A DNA stretch of 64,000 nucleotides from an uncultured Chlorobiaceae bacterium (GCA_903839405.1 CAIMCD010000037.1:43204-107203), one strand, 5' to 3'; positions 17,099 through 28,302 are shown, counted from the first letter of the stretch. Numbers and translations: made by a program. The notes: generated by a model not told the origin, from the sequence alone.

Positions 17099-18787
17099 TT
17101 ATAGTTGCTTGACGGCCTGCACAAAAACCATCGGGCTTTCGACGGGCAGGGTTTTTCCGGATACCTTCCAGGCGCATGTTGCCTGCAGGCTGTAGTTATG
17201 GGCATTGAACCAGTTCACTCCGATGCCAGCCCCGGTCAGATGGAGGGCGTTTTCGCCGCTGCCGGGCAGGGGGTTTGTATGGAGCACTCCGTAGCCGTGG
17301 TCCACAAACACAACTCCCTGCACTTTGCCGGGCAGCTCTCCTATGGAATCGAAGAGGTAGCGCAGTTCAGCCGTGGCAATAATCCCCTTGTCGGCATAGG
17401 AGTCATCCTGCTGCCATGCTCTTACGGCACCGGGCCCTCCAAGGGAGAGCTGTTCCGAGCTGTTCAGATTTTTATTGGCCCACTGGCCGTAAGCTCCCGC
17501 GTAAAACGATAAACGGCTATACAAGATCTCGGTACGGCCGAGACTCAGGTTCAGCTTGTTATAGCTGCCGCTGGTGTTTAGGCCGGTTGACGATTGGTCA
17601 GCCAGACGTGTTTCTGCATCATCAATACCGAGAGTACCACCGATAAAACCGATGGAGAATGAGGTGGAGCCGCTACCGAGCACGCTGTCCGATTCCATGC
17701 CGGCAAGTGCGGCCTGCCATGATCTGGTGTGTCGTTGTTTATTGGGGAGCGCTTCCATCCGGTCATCCAGCTCTCGTCCCTCTCCGGCAAGGGTGGCACT
17801 GAGAATCAGGTTTCTCTGGCGAACAAGCGGTTGGGAGAGGGTAATATCGAGGCTCTGGGCATTGCCACTGGCATGGAGTGGCTTAAATAATCCGCCAAGC
17901 CGATAGTTTACATAGCTGTAGTCAACTCCGATTTTTGTGCCGTACGCCGTCACCGGTACCAGGTAGCTTGCTCTGCCATTCTGGAGATCTCCGGTGGTTG
18001 ATGTTTTCAGTCGCAGGGTGCACTGCTCACCCTGGTGCAGCGGCGAGTAGAGGTAGAGGGTGCCGCCGAAATAGTAGTTACCGGTTGCCTGGTTTCCGTA
18101 GTTGTCTGCGTCTATCAGAAATGCGGAGGGTTTGCCTTCGGTGACTTCAAGGGTTGCCTTTGTGGTGCCGGGCCGCTCTCCGGGTTCCAGCAGGATGCGG
18201 GAGGTGATATTGGGCAACTCGTTGGTTTTCATCACCATTGAGGTTAGGGTGGCATCGTTGACCGGTTTGCCTAGAGGTGCCTCCAGGGCATAGTGCTGGA
18301 AAATACGTTTGGGAGTTCTGGTTCTTTCGGGCGTTGTTTTGACCTCAATCGTTTCCAGATTCCCTTCAACGATTTCGATGGTAATCGGAGATCCTGGTTT
18401 TATGGTTTGAGGCGGGAAAAAAAGTGAGGCAAGAAAATACCCCTTCTTGCGGTATGCTTTTGTAATTGCATCGGCAGCGCCGTTCAGCTCACCAAGGGTC
18501 ATCTCTTTCCCCAGAGAGCTTGCCATCAGCCGGGAAAGCTCGTTTTGGGAGAAGAGGGTGTTGCCGGTAAAGGTAAATCCCCAAACCTTTACCCGTGTTT
18601 CGTCTGGAGCCTGCCCGGTTTTCGGCTGCACCGGATTTGGCAGTGGCGGGGGAGTTTGCTCTGGAGAAAGAACCGGGGGCGGGGTGCTCTCTTTGATCAG
18701 CTTTCCGGCATCAGGCATCTCAGCCCCAAAAGCGGTGGTTGCCGTCAAGAGGGATGCAAACAGCGCAGTTTTTAGTGAGGTGTGCAT
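17099..18787 (-). CDS. Two-partner secretion transporter TpsB (ShlB/FhaC family)
   Basis: 562 residues, normal for the family. Outer-membrane 16-strand barrel that secretes the TpsA adhesin encoded 32 bp upstream. A signal peptide (about 1-22, ending AFGAEM) is followed by a proline-rich linker (PPPVLSPEQTPPPLPNP). POTRA domains come next (VWGFTFTGNTLFSQNELSRL near 69-88; YRKKGYFLASLFFPPQ). The barrel contains the conserved QLSLGGPGAVRAWQQDD segment near 443-459, typical of the ShlB domain, and the sequence ends in a polar strand. Gene order here is tpsA then tpsB; the second locus at 58 kb has tpsB first. Confidence 0.92.
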   Translation of the reverse strand: MHTSLKTALFASLLTATTAFGAEMPDAGKLIKESTPPPVLSPEQTPPPLPNPVQPKTGQAPDETRVKVWGFTFTGNTLFSQNELSRLMASSLGKEMTLGELNGAADAITKAYRKKGYFLASLFFPPQTIKPGSPITIEIVEGNLETIEVKTTPERTRTPKRIFQHYALEAPLGKPVNDATLTSMVMKTNELPNITSRILLEPGERPGTTKATLEVTEGKPSAFLIDADNYGNQATGNYYFGGTLYLYSPLHQGEQCTLRLKTSTTGDLQNGRASYLVPVTAYGTKIGVDYSYVNYRLGGLFKPLHASGNAQSLDITLSQPLVRQRNLILSATLAGEGRELDDRMEALPNKQRHTRSWQAALAGMESDSVLGSGSTSFSIGFIGGTLGIDDAETRLADQSSTGLNTSGSYNKLNLSLGRTEILYSRLSFYAGAYGQWANKNLNSSEQLSLGGPGAVRAWQQDDSYADKGIIATAELRYLFDSIGELPGKVQGVVFVDHGYGVLHTNPLPGSGENALHLTGAGIGVNWFNAHNYSLQATCAWKVSGKTLPVESPMVFVQAVKQL

Positions 18788-18819
18788 AGCTCTCCTTGAA
18801 AATAGAGTTGCAAGGGTTG

Positions 18820-21800
18820 TTAACTGACTTTTACCACGACTATTGTCCGGGTCTCGCCGCCAAAGGGGTCTTTCGCAACCAGTTCAACCCGGTACTCTCC
18901 TTTTGCCTCTTGTGGCGGAGTGCCGATAATTACTTTTCGCTCCGCATCAAACCTCATCCACTCCGGGATTGGGGAGCCGTTGACCGAGCGCAGTTCAAGG
19001 GAGAGAGCGTCAGGATGGCCGGGGCTGAACCAGCTCAGCGGTACTGGTAAAATAAAAAACTCTTCAGCCGCTTTTTGAATAATAATGGGTTGCATGGCCA
19101 CAACTCCTTTATCTCTCACGGCGGCTCCGGTTGAGGGCTCAGTCGAAGAGAGGCCGGATGGTATTGGTGATGCTTCGCCGATGGCACTTTCCGCAACATC
19201 AGGTGCAAAATGTTGCGAGGAAAAATCTTGAGAGGTTGATTGCAAAAGCATCGGTGTGGTTTCTCCAAAGCCATTAAGGTTCTGGTGGTTGCCGAAAATG
19301 CCGGAGCTGAAGTGCTCATTACTCGAAACCGTCACCTTTTTTTGCAGGATGGCCGAGCTGCCAGACGTCTGACTTGTCGAGCTGGAACTGCTTCCGGTGG
19401 CTTTGGTAACCGTATAGGTGAGCTTGCTGCCTGCAGTGAAGGTGAAGCCGGCGCTGCTTGAGAGCCCTCCGGCGTAGGTTATTTTATAACTGCCGGTTTT
19501 TGAGCTTGCCGTTGGAACACCGCTGAGCATCATCGTACCCGTCAGGCCGATATTTTCAGCACTGTCTTCGTTATCGCTAAAACCGCTCAGCGTATAGCCG
19601 TAGCTGGCAGAAGGCGTTGTGCCGGAACTGCTGCTCGCTTTTCCGCTGGCGAGGATTGGGGTGACGGAAAGCTTGTCCGCCGGGGAGGCATAGATGAAGC
19701 CGTTGCCCGCTTCCTTCACCAGCTCCGGCGGGTAGAGGGTGAGTGTTGCGTTGTAGTGACGGAAAGCGGAGGTGAGCCCTCCTTTTTGTGTTGCATCGGG
19801 AGAGCCTGAATAGATAAGCCATCGTGCGGTTCCGGCGGTGGTGAGGGCTACGCCAGCCTTGTTGTTGAACTCTTTGCCGGCGAGCACTATACTGCTGCTG
19901 CTGGTGGCTGTGGTGGCAAGTCGCCCTGATGCAAGGGTGATGCCGGAGCCTTTTGTCTCCCCTGAGTTGAGGGCGCTGATGGTGGCTGCCGTGATATCGC
20001 GCAGGGTGATATCTCCGCTCTCACGTTCTGTGTTTCCGGCTCCGTCTTGAAGTTCGATCTCCACCTTGCCCTTGCCGGCATTGATGGCGCTACCCTCGGC
20101 CATGGTGATGAGTGCCGCTCCACTCTCCCGATGCAAATCCATGAGGGTGCTGGGTTGCGTGGTGTTGGCTCGCAGGGTCAGGTTGCCGTTGCTGGTGGTG
20201 ACGCTGCCACTGAGGAGGATGGTGCGACCGGCATCCATGGCAAGTGAACCAGCATTGCCGGCCGGGTTTATGGCAACAATGGAAGAGTTGATGGTGATGT
20301 CGTTGCTGGCCTTCAGTTGGACTCCTTCACCCCGGTTGAGTAGCAAGGTGAGTTGTGCCGGAGTGAAGCTGTTCTCCCGACCAGGCCTCTCCGGTTGCAG
20401 AGGAAGAGGGGTGAAGAGCGCTACTCGCGAGTTTTTGTTCGACCAGCCGGGAGAGATGAAGAGGAATGCGCCATGCATTGCTCCAACAGTGAGGGGGATG
20501 ATGCCCCCTGACGCGAGCTGATCCTCTTTTTCAGAACCGGCGAGCGTGCTAAGTGGGTTAAGCTCTCCGACGGTGCCGCCAGCCCCATCTCCCCAGGTTA
20601 CCGCGCCGGCATTGGTGATTGAGCCATTGTTCCATAAGGGTGAGGCTACCACATAATTGCCGTTCTCGAGAGCGGTTACGCTTCCAACTTGATCGCCTGT
20701 TTTTGTGCCGACAAGACTATTTTGTGCATTAATTTCCCCGACAGTACCGCCCACTCCATTACCCCAGGTTACACTGCCTGCATTACTGGTTTTTCCACTA
20801 TCCCACAAGGGTGAGGCCACCACATAATTGCCGTTCCCGAGAGCTGTTACGTTTCCAACCTGGTCGTTCGATTTGGTACCGATGAGGCTGTTGGACGGGC
20901 TTACTACCCCGACGGTTCCTCCGCTTCCATCTCCCCAGGTTACTGCACCCGCGTCCGTGGCCGCGGCATTGTCCCACTGTTTTGAACTTACTACATAGTT
21001 TCCATTGCTCAGCGCTGTTACGGCCGAGCCTACATTGTCACTCGTCGAAGAGCCGACCAGACTGTTTGCCGGGCTTACTATTCCGACGCTACCACCGATT
21101 CCACTTCCCCATGTTACCGCCCCCGCATCGGTGGCTGCACCATTGTCCCACTGTTTTGAACTCACCACATAGTTTCCATTGCTCAATGCCGTTACGGCAG
21201 AGCCAACCGCGTCACTCGTTGAAGAGCCGACGAGGCTGTTGGCGGGACTTATGGCTCCAATGGTGCCACCGTGTCCACTTGCCCAGGTTACAGCACCCAC
21301 ATCGCTGGTACTCTCGCTGTCCCATAAGGGTGAGGCAACCACATAATTTCCGTTGTTTAGAGCCGTTACGTTGCCAACAGCATCGCCTGTTCTGGAACCG
21401 GTCAAGCTGTTTGCCGGGCTTATCACGCCGACCGTGCCACCGAGACCGTTGCACCAGGTTACGGCACCAACGTTGGTCATTGTTCCATTGTCCCAAAGAG
21501 GCGTTGCCACCACATAATTGCCGTTGCTCAAAGCCGTTACAACTCCAGCCTGATCCTCTTTGGTCGATCCGACGAGACTGTTTGTTGGGGTTATTATGCC
21601 AACCGTGCCGCCAGCTCCATTTCCCCAGGTCACTGCGCCAGCGTTGGTGATAGAGCCATTGTTCCACAGTGGGGAAGCCACCACATAATTGCCGTTCCCG
21701 AGAGCTGTTACGTTTCCAACCTGATCGCCTGCTCTCGAACCGACGAGGCTGTTGGCAGAGCTTATGGTACCGAGCGTACCGCCAGCTCCATTTCCCCAGG

Positions 21801-23919
21801 TTACGGCTCCTGCATTGGAGGTCGAGCCATTGTCCCACAGCGGGGAAGCGATCACATAGTTGCCGTTCGTCAGGGCGATGACGTTTCCGACTTGGTCGTT
21901 TGCTTTGGAACCGATGAGGCTGTTGGTTGGGCTTATGGTACCGATGGTGCCGCCAGCTCCATTTCCCCAGGTTACGGCTCCTGTATTTGCGGTTGCTCCG
22001 TTGTCCCAGAGAGGAGATACGACTACATAATTACCGTTCGTAAGAGCTGTTACAGAAGAACCGACACCATCTTGAGCGAGGGCGCCAACGAGGCTGTTGG
22101 CGGCAGTTACAACTCCCGTGATACCGCTTTTTCCATTGATCCAGGTCACGGCACCGGCACCGGCCACCCCGTCACTAGACCAATAAGGCGTTGCGGTTAC
22201 AGCATTGCTGCTGTTAGAGAGTGGGGTTATATTATTGCCTACCATGTCATTGGCGCAGAGTCCGCTCAGCATTGAGAGCAGGGTGCCGTCCGGCCTGTAG
22301 AGGCAGAGAGTGCCGGAATTGGTGGCAACAAAATCATCATGTGGGCTGCCAACCAGGATATTGCCGTTGGAGAGTTCCAGGATTTTGAGACCTCCCGCGG
22401 TTTCGCCTGCAATCGGGTTGAGATTGCCGAGTGGAGTCAGGGAGAATGGCACGCCGGCGCTAGCATCAACGGTGATGTTTCGGGCCGTGAAGAGGATATC
22501 CCCCGCAAGACCGTTGGGTGCAGTTGTTACCACGGCTCCGGTCCAGGTGAGGCGATCCTCGCTGGAGAGCTCAATGTGGCCGCCGTTGCCGCTTGTTGCA
22601 CCTCCTTTGGCTTCAATGGTGCCGGCAAACGCGGTTGACTTCTCCGAGAAGAGCACAACCCTGCCTCCGTTGCCGCTATCAAGAGCGTTTGCCTGAAGTG
22701 TGCTGGGGGATGTCATCATGGTCGTCAAGGCGTGTGCCGGAAGGCCGTCCCCGCCACCAATCAAAATTTCTCCTCCACCGCTCCGCCCGTCAGCCTGAAG
22801 CTGGGCTCCGGCCAAGAGGGTCTGGGGTGCCGTGATGGCGATCCGCCCTCCCCGGCCAGTAGTGCCGTTGGCCGTGAGTGTTCCAGAGAGGGCGATGCTC
22901 TCTCTGGCTGTGAGCTGGAGTTCGCCGCCCTCGGTGCCATCGGTGCTCATCTGACTTGCGGCAGTTTGCACCAGAGAGCCTGTCGCATTGATCTCTATCC
23001 GGCCGCCCTCGGCGTTCCAGCTTCCGGCATCAAGCAGGTTTTTGGTGGTAGCTTTGATGGTGGCCGCACTGAGTGTGCCGGTATTGATAACGGTCTTCCC
23101 TTCAAGCGTGATCTCACCGTCATGCGTGCTCATCACGGCTGCACGCACAGTGCCGCTGTTGTTGACGACCGTGGCAACGAGGGCATCTCTGGCCGGTGCG
23201 CTCATCACCACCGTGCCCTCTTCAGCCTCGATGATGCCGCTGTTCTCTATCTGGGCATTATAGGTTGCCGGATCGACCCGGATTGCGATCATGCCGAAGG
23301 GATCAATGTCGAGGGTGACTCCTTCACCCGAGGCCATAACGGCAGCTCCTTTTGTGGTGACGAGAGAACCGCTCTGTTTGACGCTGCCTCCGAGCAGCGC
23401 AATAAATCCGCCATGCAGTGAACCCTGGTTGACCACTGCAGCGGTCGAGCCACTTCTGGAAAAGAGGTATTTTCCCGAGAGGAAATCCTGGTCACTGATT
23501 GCGAGGGTGGAGGCTACCAGCCCTCCAACGTTGACGCTGGCCGTGGGGCCAAAGAGTATGCCGTTTTGGTTCACCAGAAAAACCCGGCCGTTGGCCGTGA
23601 GGCGGCCGAAAATCTCTGAAGGGGAGTTGCCAAGCACACGGTTGAGCAGGGTAGCGTCGCTGGTGGGCTGGACGATGTTCACCGTTTCATTTTTTCCGAT
23701 ACCAAAGGAGTTCCAGTTGATGATCGAGTGGCCGCTCTCCTGATTGATGCTCATCTCTGTGGCCGATGGCGTGGTGATGGAGGTCACTCCGGCACCCACA
23801 CTCCCTCCGGCTGGCAAGGCCAGAGCCCGGCTTCCCGGAAGCAGCGCGACTCTTATCATGGTACCGATTATCCAGAAGTATCTGCTGCTTTTTTCGATAA
23901 AGGAACAAACGCTCTTCAT
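18820..23919 (-). CDS. Filamentous-haemagglutinin-type exoprotein TpsA
   Basis: 1699 residues. After a charged N-terminus and signal segment (cleavage near ALALPAGG, 33-40) comes the TPS domain: SINQESGHSIINWNSFGIG, the RLTANGRVFLVNQNGILFG motif near 106-124, and VNVGGLVASTLAISDQDFLSG. A beta-helix region follows to about residue 500. Then come ten tandem 57-residue units (roughly 540-1130) with the core NGNYVVASPLWDNG and GAVTWGNGAGGT. The C-terminal part has an MBG-like segment (GYTLSGFSDNEDSAENIGL) and ends in an Ig/cadherin-like domain (PIPEWMRFDAERKVIIGTPP). It is probably a secreted surface adhesin exported by the adjacent TpsB. What it binds is unknown. Confidence 0.92.
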   Translation of the reverse strand: MKSVCSFIEKSSRYFWIIGTMIRVALLPGSRALALPAGGSVGAGVTSITTPSATEMSINQESGHSIINWNSFGIGKNETVNIVQPTSDATLLNRVLGNSPSEIFGRLTANGRVFLVNQNGILFGPTASVNVGGLVASTLAISDQDFLSGKYLFSRSGSTAAVVNQGSLHGGFIALLGGSVKQSGSLVTTKGAAVMASGEGVTLDIDPFGMIAIRVDPATYNAQIENSGIIEAEEGTVVMSAPARDALVATVVNNSGTVRAAVMSTHDGEITLEGKTVINTGTLSAATIKATTKNLLDAGSWNAEGGRIEINATGSLVQTAASQMSTDGTEGGELQLTARESIALSGTLTANGTTGRGGRIAITAPQTLLAGAQLQADGRSGGGEILIGGGDGLPAHALTTMMTSPSTLQANALDSGNGGRVVLFSEKSTAFAGTIEAKGGATSGNGGHIELSSEDRLTWTGAVVTTAPNGLAGDILFTARNITVDASAGVPFSLTPLGNLNPIAGETAGGLKILELSNGNILVGSPHDDFVATNSGTLCLYRPDGTLLSMLSGLCANDMVGNNITPLSNSSNAVTATPYWSSDGVAGAGAVTWINGKSGITGVVTAANSLVGALAQDGVGSSVTALTNGNYVVVSPLWDNGATANTGAVTWGNGAGGTIGTISPTNSLIGSKANDQVGNVIALTNGNYVIASPLWDNGSTSNAGAVTWGNGAGGTLGTISSANSLVGSRAGDQVGNVTALGNGNYVVASPLWNNGSITNAGAVTWGNGAGGTVGIITPTNSLVGSTKEDQAGVVTALSNGNYVVATPLWDNGTMTNVGAVTWCNGLGGTVGVISPANSLTGSRTGDAVGNVTALNNGNYVVASPLWDSESTSDVGAVTWASGHGGTIGAISPANSLVGSSTSDAVGSAVTALSNGNYVVSSKQWDNGAATDAGAVTWGSGIGGSVGIVSPANSLVGSSTSDNVGSAVTALSNGNYVVSSKQWDNAAATDAGAVTWGDGSGGTVGVVSPSNSLIGTKSNDQVGNVTALGNGNYVVASPLWDSGKTSNAGSVTWGNGVGGTVGEINAQNSLVGTKTGDQVGSVTALENGNYVVASPLWNNGSITNAGAVTWGDGAGGTVGELNPLSTLAGSEKEDQLASGGIIPLTVGAMHGAFLFISPGWSNKNSRVALFTPLPLQPERPGRENSFTPAQLTLLLNRGEGVQLKASNDITINSSIVAINPAGNAGSLAMDAGRTILLSGSVTTSNGNLTLRANTTQPSTLMDLHRESGAALITMAEGSAINAGKGKVEIELQDGAGNTERESGDITLRDITAATISALNSGETKGSGITLASGRLATTATSSSSIVLAGKEFNNKAGVALTTAGTARWLIYSGSPDATQKGGLTSAFRHYNATLTLYPPELVKEAGNGFIYASPADKLSVTPILASGKASSSSGTTPSASYGYTLSGFSDNEDSAENIGLTGTMMLSGVPTASSKTGSYKITYAGGLSSSAGFTFTAGSKLTYTVTKATGSSSSSTSQTSGSSAILQKKVTVSSNEHFSSGIFGNHQNLNGFGETTPMLLQSTSQDFSSQHFAPDVAESAIGEASPIPSGLSSTEPSTGAAVRDKGVVAMQPIIIQKAAEEFFILPVPLSWFSPGHPDALSLELRSVNGSPIPEWMRFDAERKVIIGTPPQEAKGEYRVELVAKDPFGGETRTIVVVKVS
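20530..22280 (-). repeat. Ten tandem ~171-bp repeats inside tpsA
   Basis: In-frame repeats of about 57 codons. Each unit carries NSLVGS, a D(Q/A)VG turn, ALxNGNYVVASPLWDNG and AGAVTWGNGxGGTVG. Units differ by 15-50%, so they are old, but some neighbours (the two with SKQWDN) are nearly identical and suggest recent duplication. The first unit is the most degenerate. Boundaries are approximate. Confidence 0.85.
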
Positions 23920-24164
23920 TGCTAGGAGTACGAAGGTTCAGCTCTCAAGCTTCGCTCAATCATCAGGATAATACGTCATACTTACGATAAATTCGGATAA
24001 AAATCAAACAAGAAGAGTGGAATGGTTTTCATCGTGATTGAACAAAAGGGTGTGATGCTGGAGCGGGGCTCTGCAGAGGGCTGTGGAGTTTTTTTGTGTG
24101 TCAGGCAAATTTGCTTTACCGGAGTCCTCCCATGATATGATCCAGCGGGGAGGACTCTAGCAGT
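23920..24164. promoter_or_regulatory. tpsA upstream region and aroC 3' dyad
   Basis: 245 bp. The part next to 23919 should hold the tpsA promoter. At 24122-24157 an inverted repeat (GAGTCCTCCC / GGGAGGACTC, loop 16) lies just past the aroC stop and may act as its terminator, though no U-run follows on the minus strand. Confidence 0.4.
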
Positions 24165-25358
24165 TCAGGCGCGGAAGGTGTTGCGGATGCTCTCCCGGTA
24201 GAGGTTGAGGCGTTGGAGGATCTCTTCAAGATGGTCACCCCCGAGTTTTGCAAGCAGGGCGTTGGCTATAACCGGCGCGATAACTGCTTCGGCCACGACT
24301 CCGGCGGCAGGTACGGCACAGGTGTCACTGCGTTCGAAGCGTGAGGGGGTTGGTTGCAAGGTTTCCAGATCAAACGAGCTGAGGGGAGAGATCAGCGACG
24401 AGATGGGTTTCATGGCGGCCCGAAGGTGGATGCTCTGGCCGCTCGACATGCTCCCTTCAAGCCCACCGGCCCGGTTTGTCGCTCTCTCAACGCCGCTTTC
24501 CAAAGAGAGGTGAAACTCATCGTGCACTTGTGAGCCGGGTTTTCCGGCATTTTCAAAGGCCGTGCCGATCTCAACTCCCTTGATGGCCTGAATGGAGATG
24601 ATGGCTGCGGCAAGCTCCGCATCAAGCCGACGGTCGTGCTGCACATAGCTTCCGAAGCCGAGGGGCACGCCGGTAATAAAGATTTCAATAATGCCTCCCA
24701 AAGTGTCGCCTTGTTCCTTGGCCGCATCAATGGCCGCGAGCGCGTCAGCTTCGGCTCCGGCATCAAGCATGCGTACCGGCGAGAGGTCGGCCTGACGGGA
24801 GATCGCTTCGCCCCCTTCACCAAGAAGCGCTGCAAGCTGGGGATCGGGAGCACCCTCTTTTGCCGAACCGATAGCTGAAACATAGCTTCCGATCTCTATG
24901 CCGAGCGCCTTGAGGAATATTCGCGCCAAGGTTCCGGCTGCAACCCGTGCCGCGGTTTCGCGGGCTGAGGAGCGTTCAATTACCGGGCGGATATCGTCAA
25001 ATCCGTATTTGATCCGGCCTGCCAGATCGGCATGTCCGGGTCTCGGGATGGTGATTTTTGCAATCTCCTCGTCGGGTTGTTCAAACTGGTTCATGGCTGT
25101 GGTCCAGTTCTCCCAGTCCCGGTTTTTAATGACGAGCGCAATCGGTGAGCCGAGGGTTTTACCGAATCGGACGCCGGAGAGCAGCTCGGCCTTGTCGGTC
25201 TCGATTTTCATCCTTCCTCCCCGGCCATACCCCTGCTGGCGGCGGGCCAACTGCTGGTTGATCGCTTCGGGCGTGACTGGGACGCCGGCTGGCACTCCCT
25301 CCACTATTGCTGAAAGTGCGGGGCCGTGGGATTCGCCTGCGGTAAAGTATCGTATCAT
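24165..25358 (-). CDS. aroC: Chorismate synthase
   Basis: 397 residues. Converts 5-enolpyruvylshikimate-3-phosphate to chorismate using reduced FMN, the last step of the shikimate pathway. I start it at MIRYFTAGESHGPAL (25358), the family start; an ATG ten codons earlier lies in the hemB terminator hairpin. Signatures seen: GESHGPAL, RQQGYGRGGRMKIE near 49-62, and RSSARETAARVAAGTLAR. It stands behind hemB on the same strand but is separated from it by a strong terminator. Confidence 0.96.
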   Translation of the reverse strand: MIRYFTAGESHGPALSAIVEGVPAGVPVTPEAINQQLARRQQGYGRGGRMKIETDKAELLSGVRFGKTLGSPIALVIKNRDWENWTTAMNQFEQPDEEIAKITIPRPGHADLAGRIKYGFDDIRPVIERSSARETAARVAAGTLARIFLKALGIEIGSYVSAIGSAKEGAPDPQLAALLGEGGEAISRQADLSPVRMLDAGAEADALAAIDAAKEQGDTLGGIIEIFITGVPLGFGSYVQHDRRLDAELAAAIISIQAIKGVEIGTAFENAGKPGSQVHDEFHLSLESGVERATNRAGGLEGSMSSGQSIHLRAAMKPISSLISPLSSFDLETLQPTPSRFERSDTCAVPAAGVVAEAVIAPVIANALLAKLGGDHLEEILQRLNLYRESIRNTFRA

Positions 25359-25365
25359 AATGTGA

Positions 25366-25410
25366 AAAAGTAAAATGCCCGGCTGCATCCACTCAATTGT
25401 ACAGCCGGGC
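25366..25410 (-). terminator. Rho-independent terminator after hemB
   Basis: On the minus strand the stem GCCCGGCTG (25402-25410) pairs with CAGCCGGGC (25377-25385) across a 16-base loop, followed by ATTTTACTTTTT. It lies 36 bp past the hemB stop and directly before the aroC start, so it should separate the two transcripts or attenuate aroC. Confidence 0.8.
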
Positions 25411-25445
25411 TTATGGTATCAGTTCTTCCTTAAATTCAAAACAGC

Positions 25446-26519
<1,074 letters not shown>

Positions 26520-26671
26520 TCAAGCGCTCTTTTGGGTGAAAAAAGATGTGCAGGGCCTCAGCGTGGGCTCTCAGGAGCGAGAGAAAAAAAGAGAAGGAGA
26601 TGATCATTAGCTATATTACAGGAAAATCGGGCGTTGGGTTCAATAATCTTTTTACTGGGGAGGAGGAGTGC

Positions 26672-27427
26672 ATGGGTCTTTTTGAACGGTTGTTTACCAG
26701 GGAGCCGGCCGCTCGTCCGGTAAAGCAGCAGGAGAGAGTAAAACCTGATATCAAGCGGTTGTTTGAGGGGCTCTCACGGTGGAGCACTGGCAAGCGCTTT
26801 ATTGACGCCGATCCGAAATATTCCGAAGTCATCCGCTCACTGCCGCCCGGTACGGCTTCAAGCATGAGGCTTTCAAGGGTAGCGGGCACCATATCGGTTA
26901 CCGGGGAGCAGCCGAAAGTGTTCGGCTATCCCGGATCGCTCGACTACAATATGCCGGCCCTCACCTCCTTGTCCGGCATGGCACGGGTGCTGGTTGACCT
27001 TGGCTATAGCGGGGTTGAACGGGAGGCCGGGCCGATACGCAACGCGGTGCTGAACCGGCAATTCAAATTTCGTATTACCTCATTTGCCGAGCGGGAGTAT
27101 CCGCTGGTGCGCTTGCAGATCGGGTTTTATGGCGGGTTGCAAGAACCGCTCTTTCTGGAGGTGCTCTCCGATCTGCTCGACCGGAATGTGCAGGATTTCT
27201 ACACCACCCTTCTGGAGAGTGGTCGTTATGAAATTGCGCTTCATGTTCAGCGCGAGTACCTTGCTTCGGCCTTTTGCACCATTGCTGATTCCGAGCTGCT
27301 CTCGGTGGCCGGGGGATTGAAGATGGCGATTGAACACCTGCAGCAGATTCCGGCTGCATCAAGGAGTATGCCGCAGGCGGTTCAGGCATTCGAGCGTCGC
27401 CACCGCCTTGGAGAGGGCATGGCATAA
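26672..27427 (+). CDS. Conserved hypothetical protein
   Basis: 251 residues from the ATG at 26672 (MGLFERLFTREPAARPVKQ), chosen for its strong GGAGGAG ribosome site. An open frame continues upstream to 26546 without support. There is no signal peptide or membrane segment. A basic, Pro-rich N-terminus precedes an alpha/beta body with VFGYPGSLDYNMPALTSL and ITSFAEREYPLVRLQIGFYGG. I do not recognise the family. It lies 91 bp before the inositol-phosphatase gene and may be cotranscribed with it. Confidence 0.75.
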   Translation: MGLFERLFTREPAARPVKQQERVKPDIKRLFEGLSRWSTGKRFIDADPKYSEVIRSLPPGTASSMRLSRVAGTISVTGEQPKVFGYPGSLDYNMPALTSLSGMARVLVDLGYSGVEREAGPIRNAVLNRQFKFRITSFAEREYPLVRLQIGFYGGLQEPLFLEVLSDLLDRNVQDFYTTLLESGRYEIALHVQREYLASAFCTIADSELLSVAGGLKMAIEHLQQIPAASRSMPQAVQAFERRHRLGEGMA

Positions 27428-27517
27428 GGCTTACTTCTTCCTGTGGAAAAGGATACCTGTTTGAGTGCACCCTTTATTGGTTTATTTTTTTTATTTTACA
27501 CCATCATTATAAAAAAT

Positions 27518-28294
27518 ATGCAGCAGATGAGTTCCGATCTTCAGCTTGCCATTGAACTTGCCGAAGAGGCTGGTCGTTTGACCCTCAGTTATTTTTCCCG
27601 TAAATCCCTGCAGGTCTTCACAAAAAGGGATGCCACCCCGGTGACCGAAGCCGACCGGAACGCCGAAGAGCTTATCCGTTCAGCCATTACGTCGCGCTAT
27701 CCCGAGGATGGACTACTTGGTGAGGAGTTTGATGAGCGCCCTTCCGGCAACGGACGCCGCTGGATTATTGATCCGATTGATGGCACCAAGGCTTTTATTC
27801 ATGGTGTGCCGCTCTATGGTGTGATGATTGCGCTTGAAGTTGAGGGCTTGCTGCAGCTTGGTGTGGTTCATTTTCCTGCGCTTCGGGAACTCTATTATGC
27901 CGAGCGGGGGTGTGGAGCTTTTCTGAACGACTCCCCGATAACCGTCTCCTCGGTTGCCGACATAAAGGATGCAACCGTGCTCTATACGGAACGGGAGTAT
28001 CTGCTTGATCCACCGTCCCTGCATCCGGTTGATATGCTGCGTCGGGATGCGGGTCTGGTTCGCGGATGGGGCGATTGTTACGGCCACATGCTTGTTGCCT
28101 CCGGCCGGGCCGAAGTTTCGGTGGATAAAATCATGAGCCCCTGGGATTGTGCGGCCCTCATTCCGATTGTGCTTGAAGCCGGCGGCTGCTGTTTTGATTA
28201 CCGGGGAGAGACCACCATTTCCGGCGAAGGGCTCGTGAGCGCAAACAGAGCCATTGGCGAAGGGCTGCTGGAGGAGATCGCAAACCATCTATAA
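27518..28294 (+). CDS. Inositol-monophosphatase-family phosphatase (histidinol-phosphatase-like)
   Basis: 258 residues from MQQMSSDLQLAIELAEEAG. Mg-dependent phosphatase fold: GEEF (metal Glu), WIIDPIDGTKAFIHGVPLYG near 86-105 and the second signature SPWDCAALIPIVLEAGG. The replacement of the usual NFxxG by AFIHG after DPIDGTK is typical of HisN-type histidinol-phosphatases, so that role in histidine synthesis is likely. Inositol-1-phosphatase or CysQ activity cannot be ruled out. The start at 27518 avoids a hydrophobic upstream extension. The next gene begins 8 bp downstream. Confidence 0.82.
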   Translation: MQQMSSDLQLAIELAEEAGRLTLSYFSRKSLQVFTKRDATPVTEADRNAEELIRSAITSRYPEDGLLGEEFDERPSGNGRRWIIDPIDGTKAFIHGVPLYGVMIALEVEGLLQLGVVHFPALRELYYAERGCGAFLNDSPITVSSVADIKDATVLYTEREYLLDPPSLHPVDMLRRDAGLVRGWGDCYGHMLVASGRAEVSVDKIMSPWDCAALIPIVLEAGGCCFDYRGETTISGEGLVSANRAIGEGLLEEIANHL

Positions 28295-28302
28295 CCATTC
28301 CG

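Noticed and set aside
20530..22280. CRISPR-like periodic repeats
   Set aside because: The 171-bp periodicity is in-frame protein repeat inside tpsA; there are no short identical repeats with unique spacers, and no cas genes.
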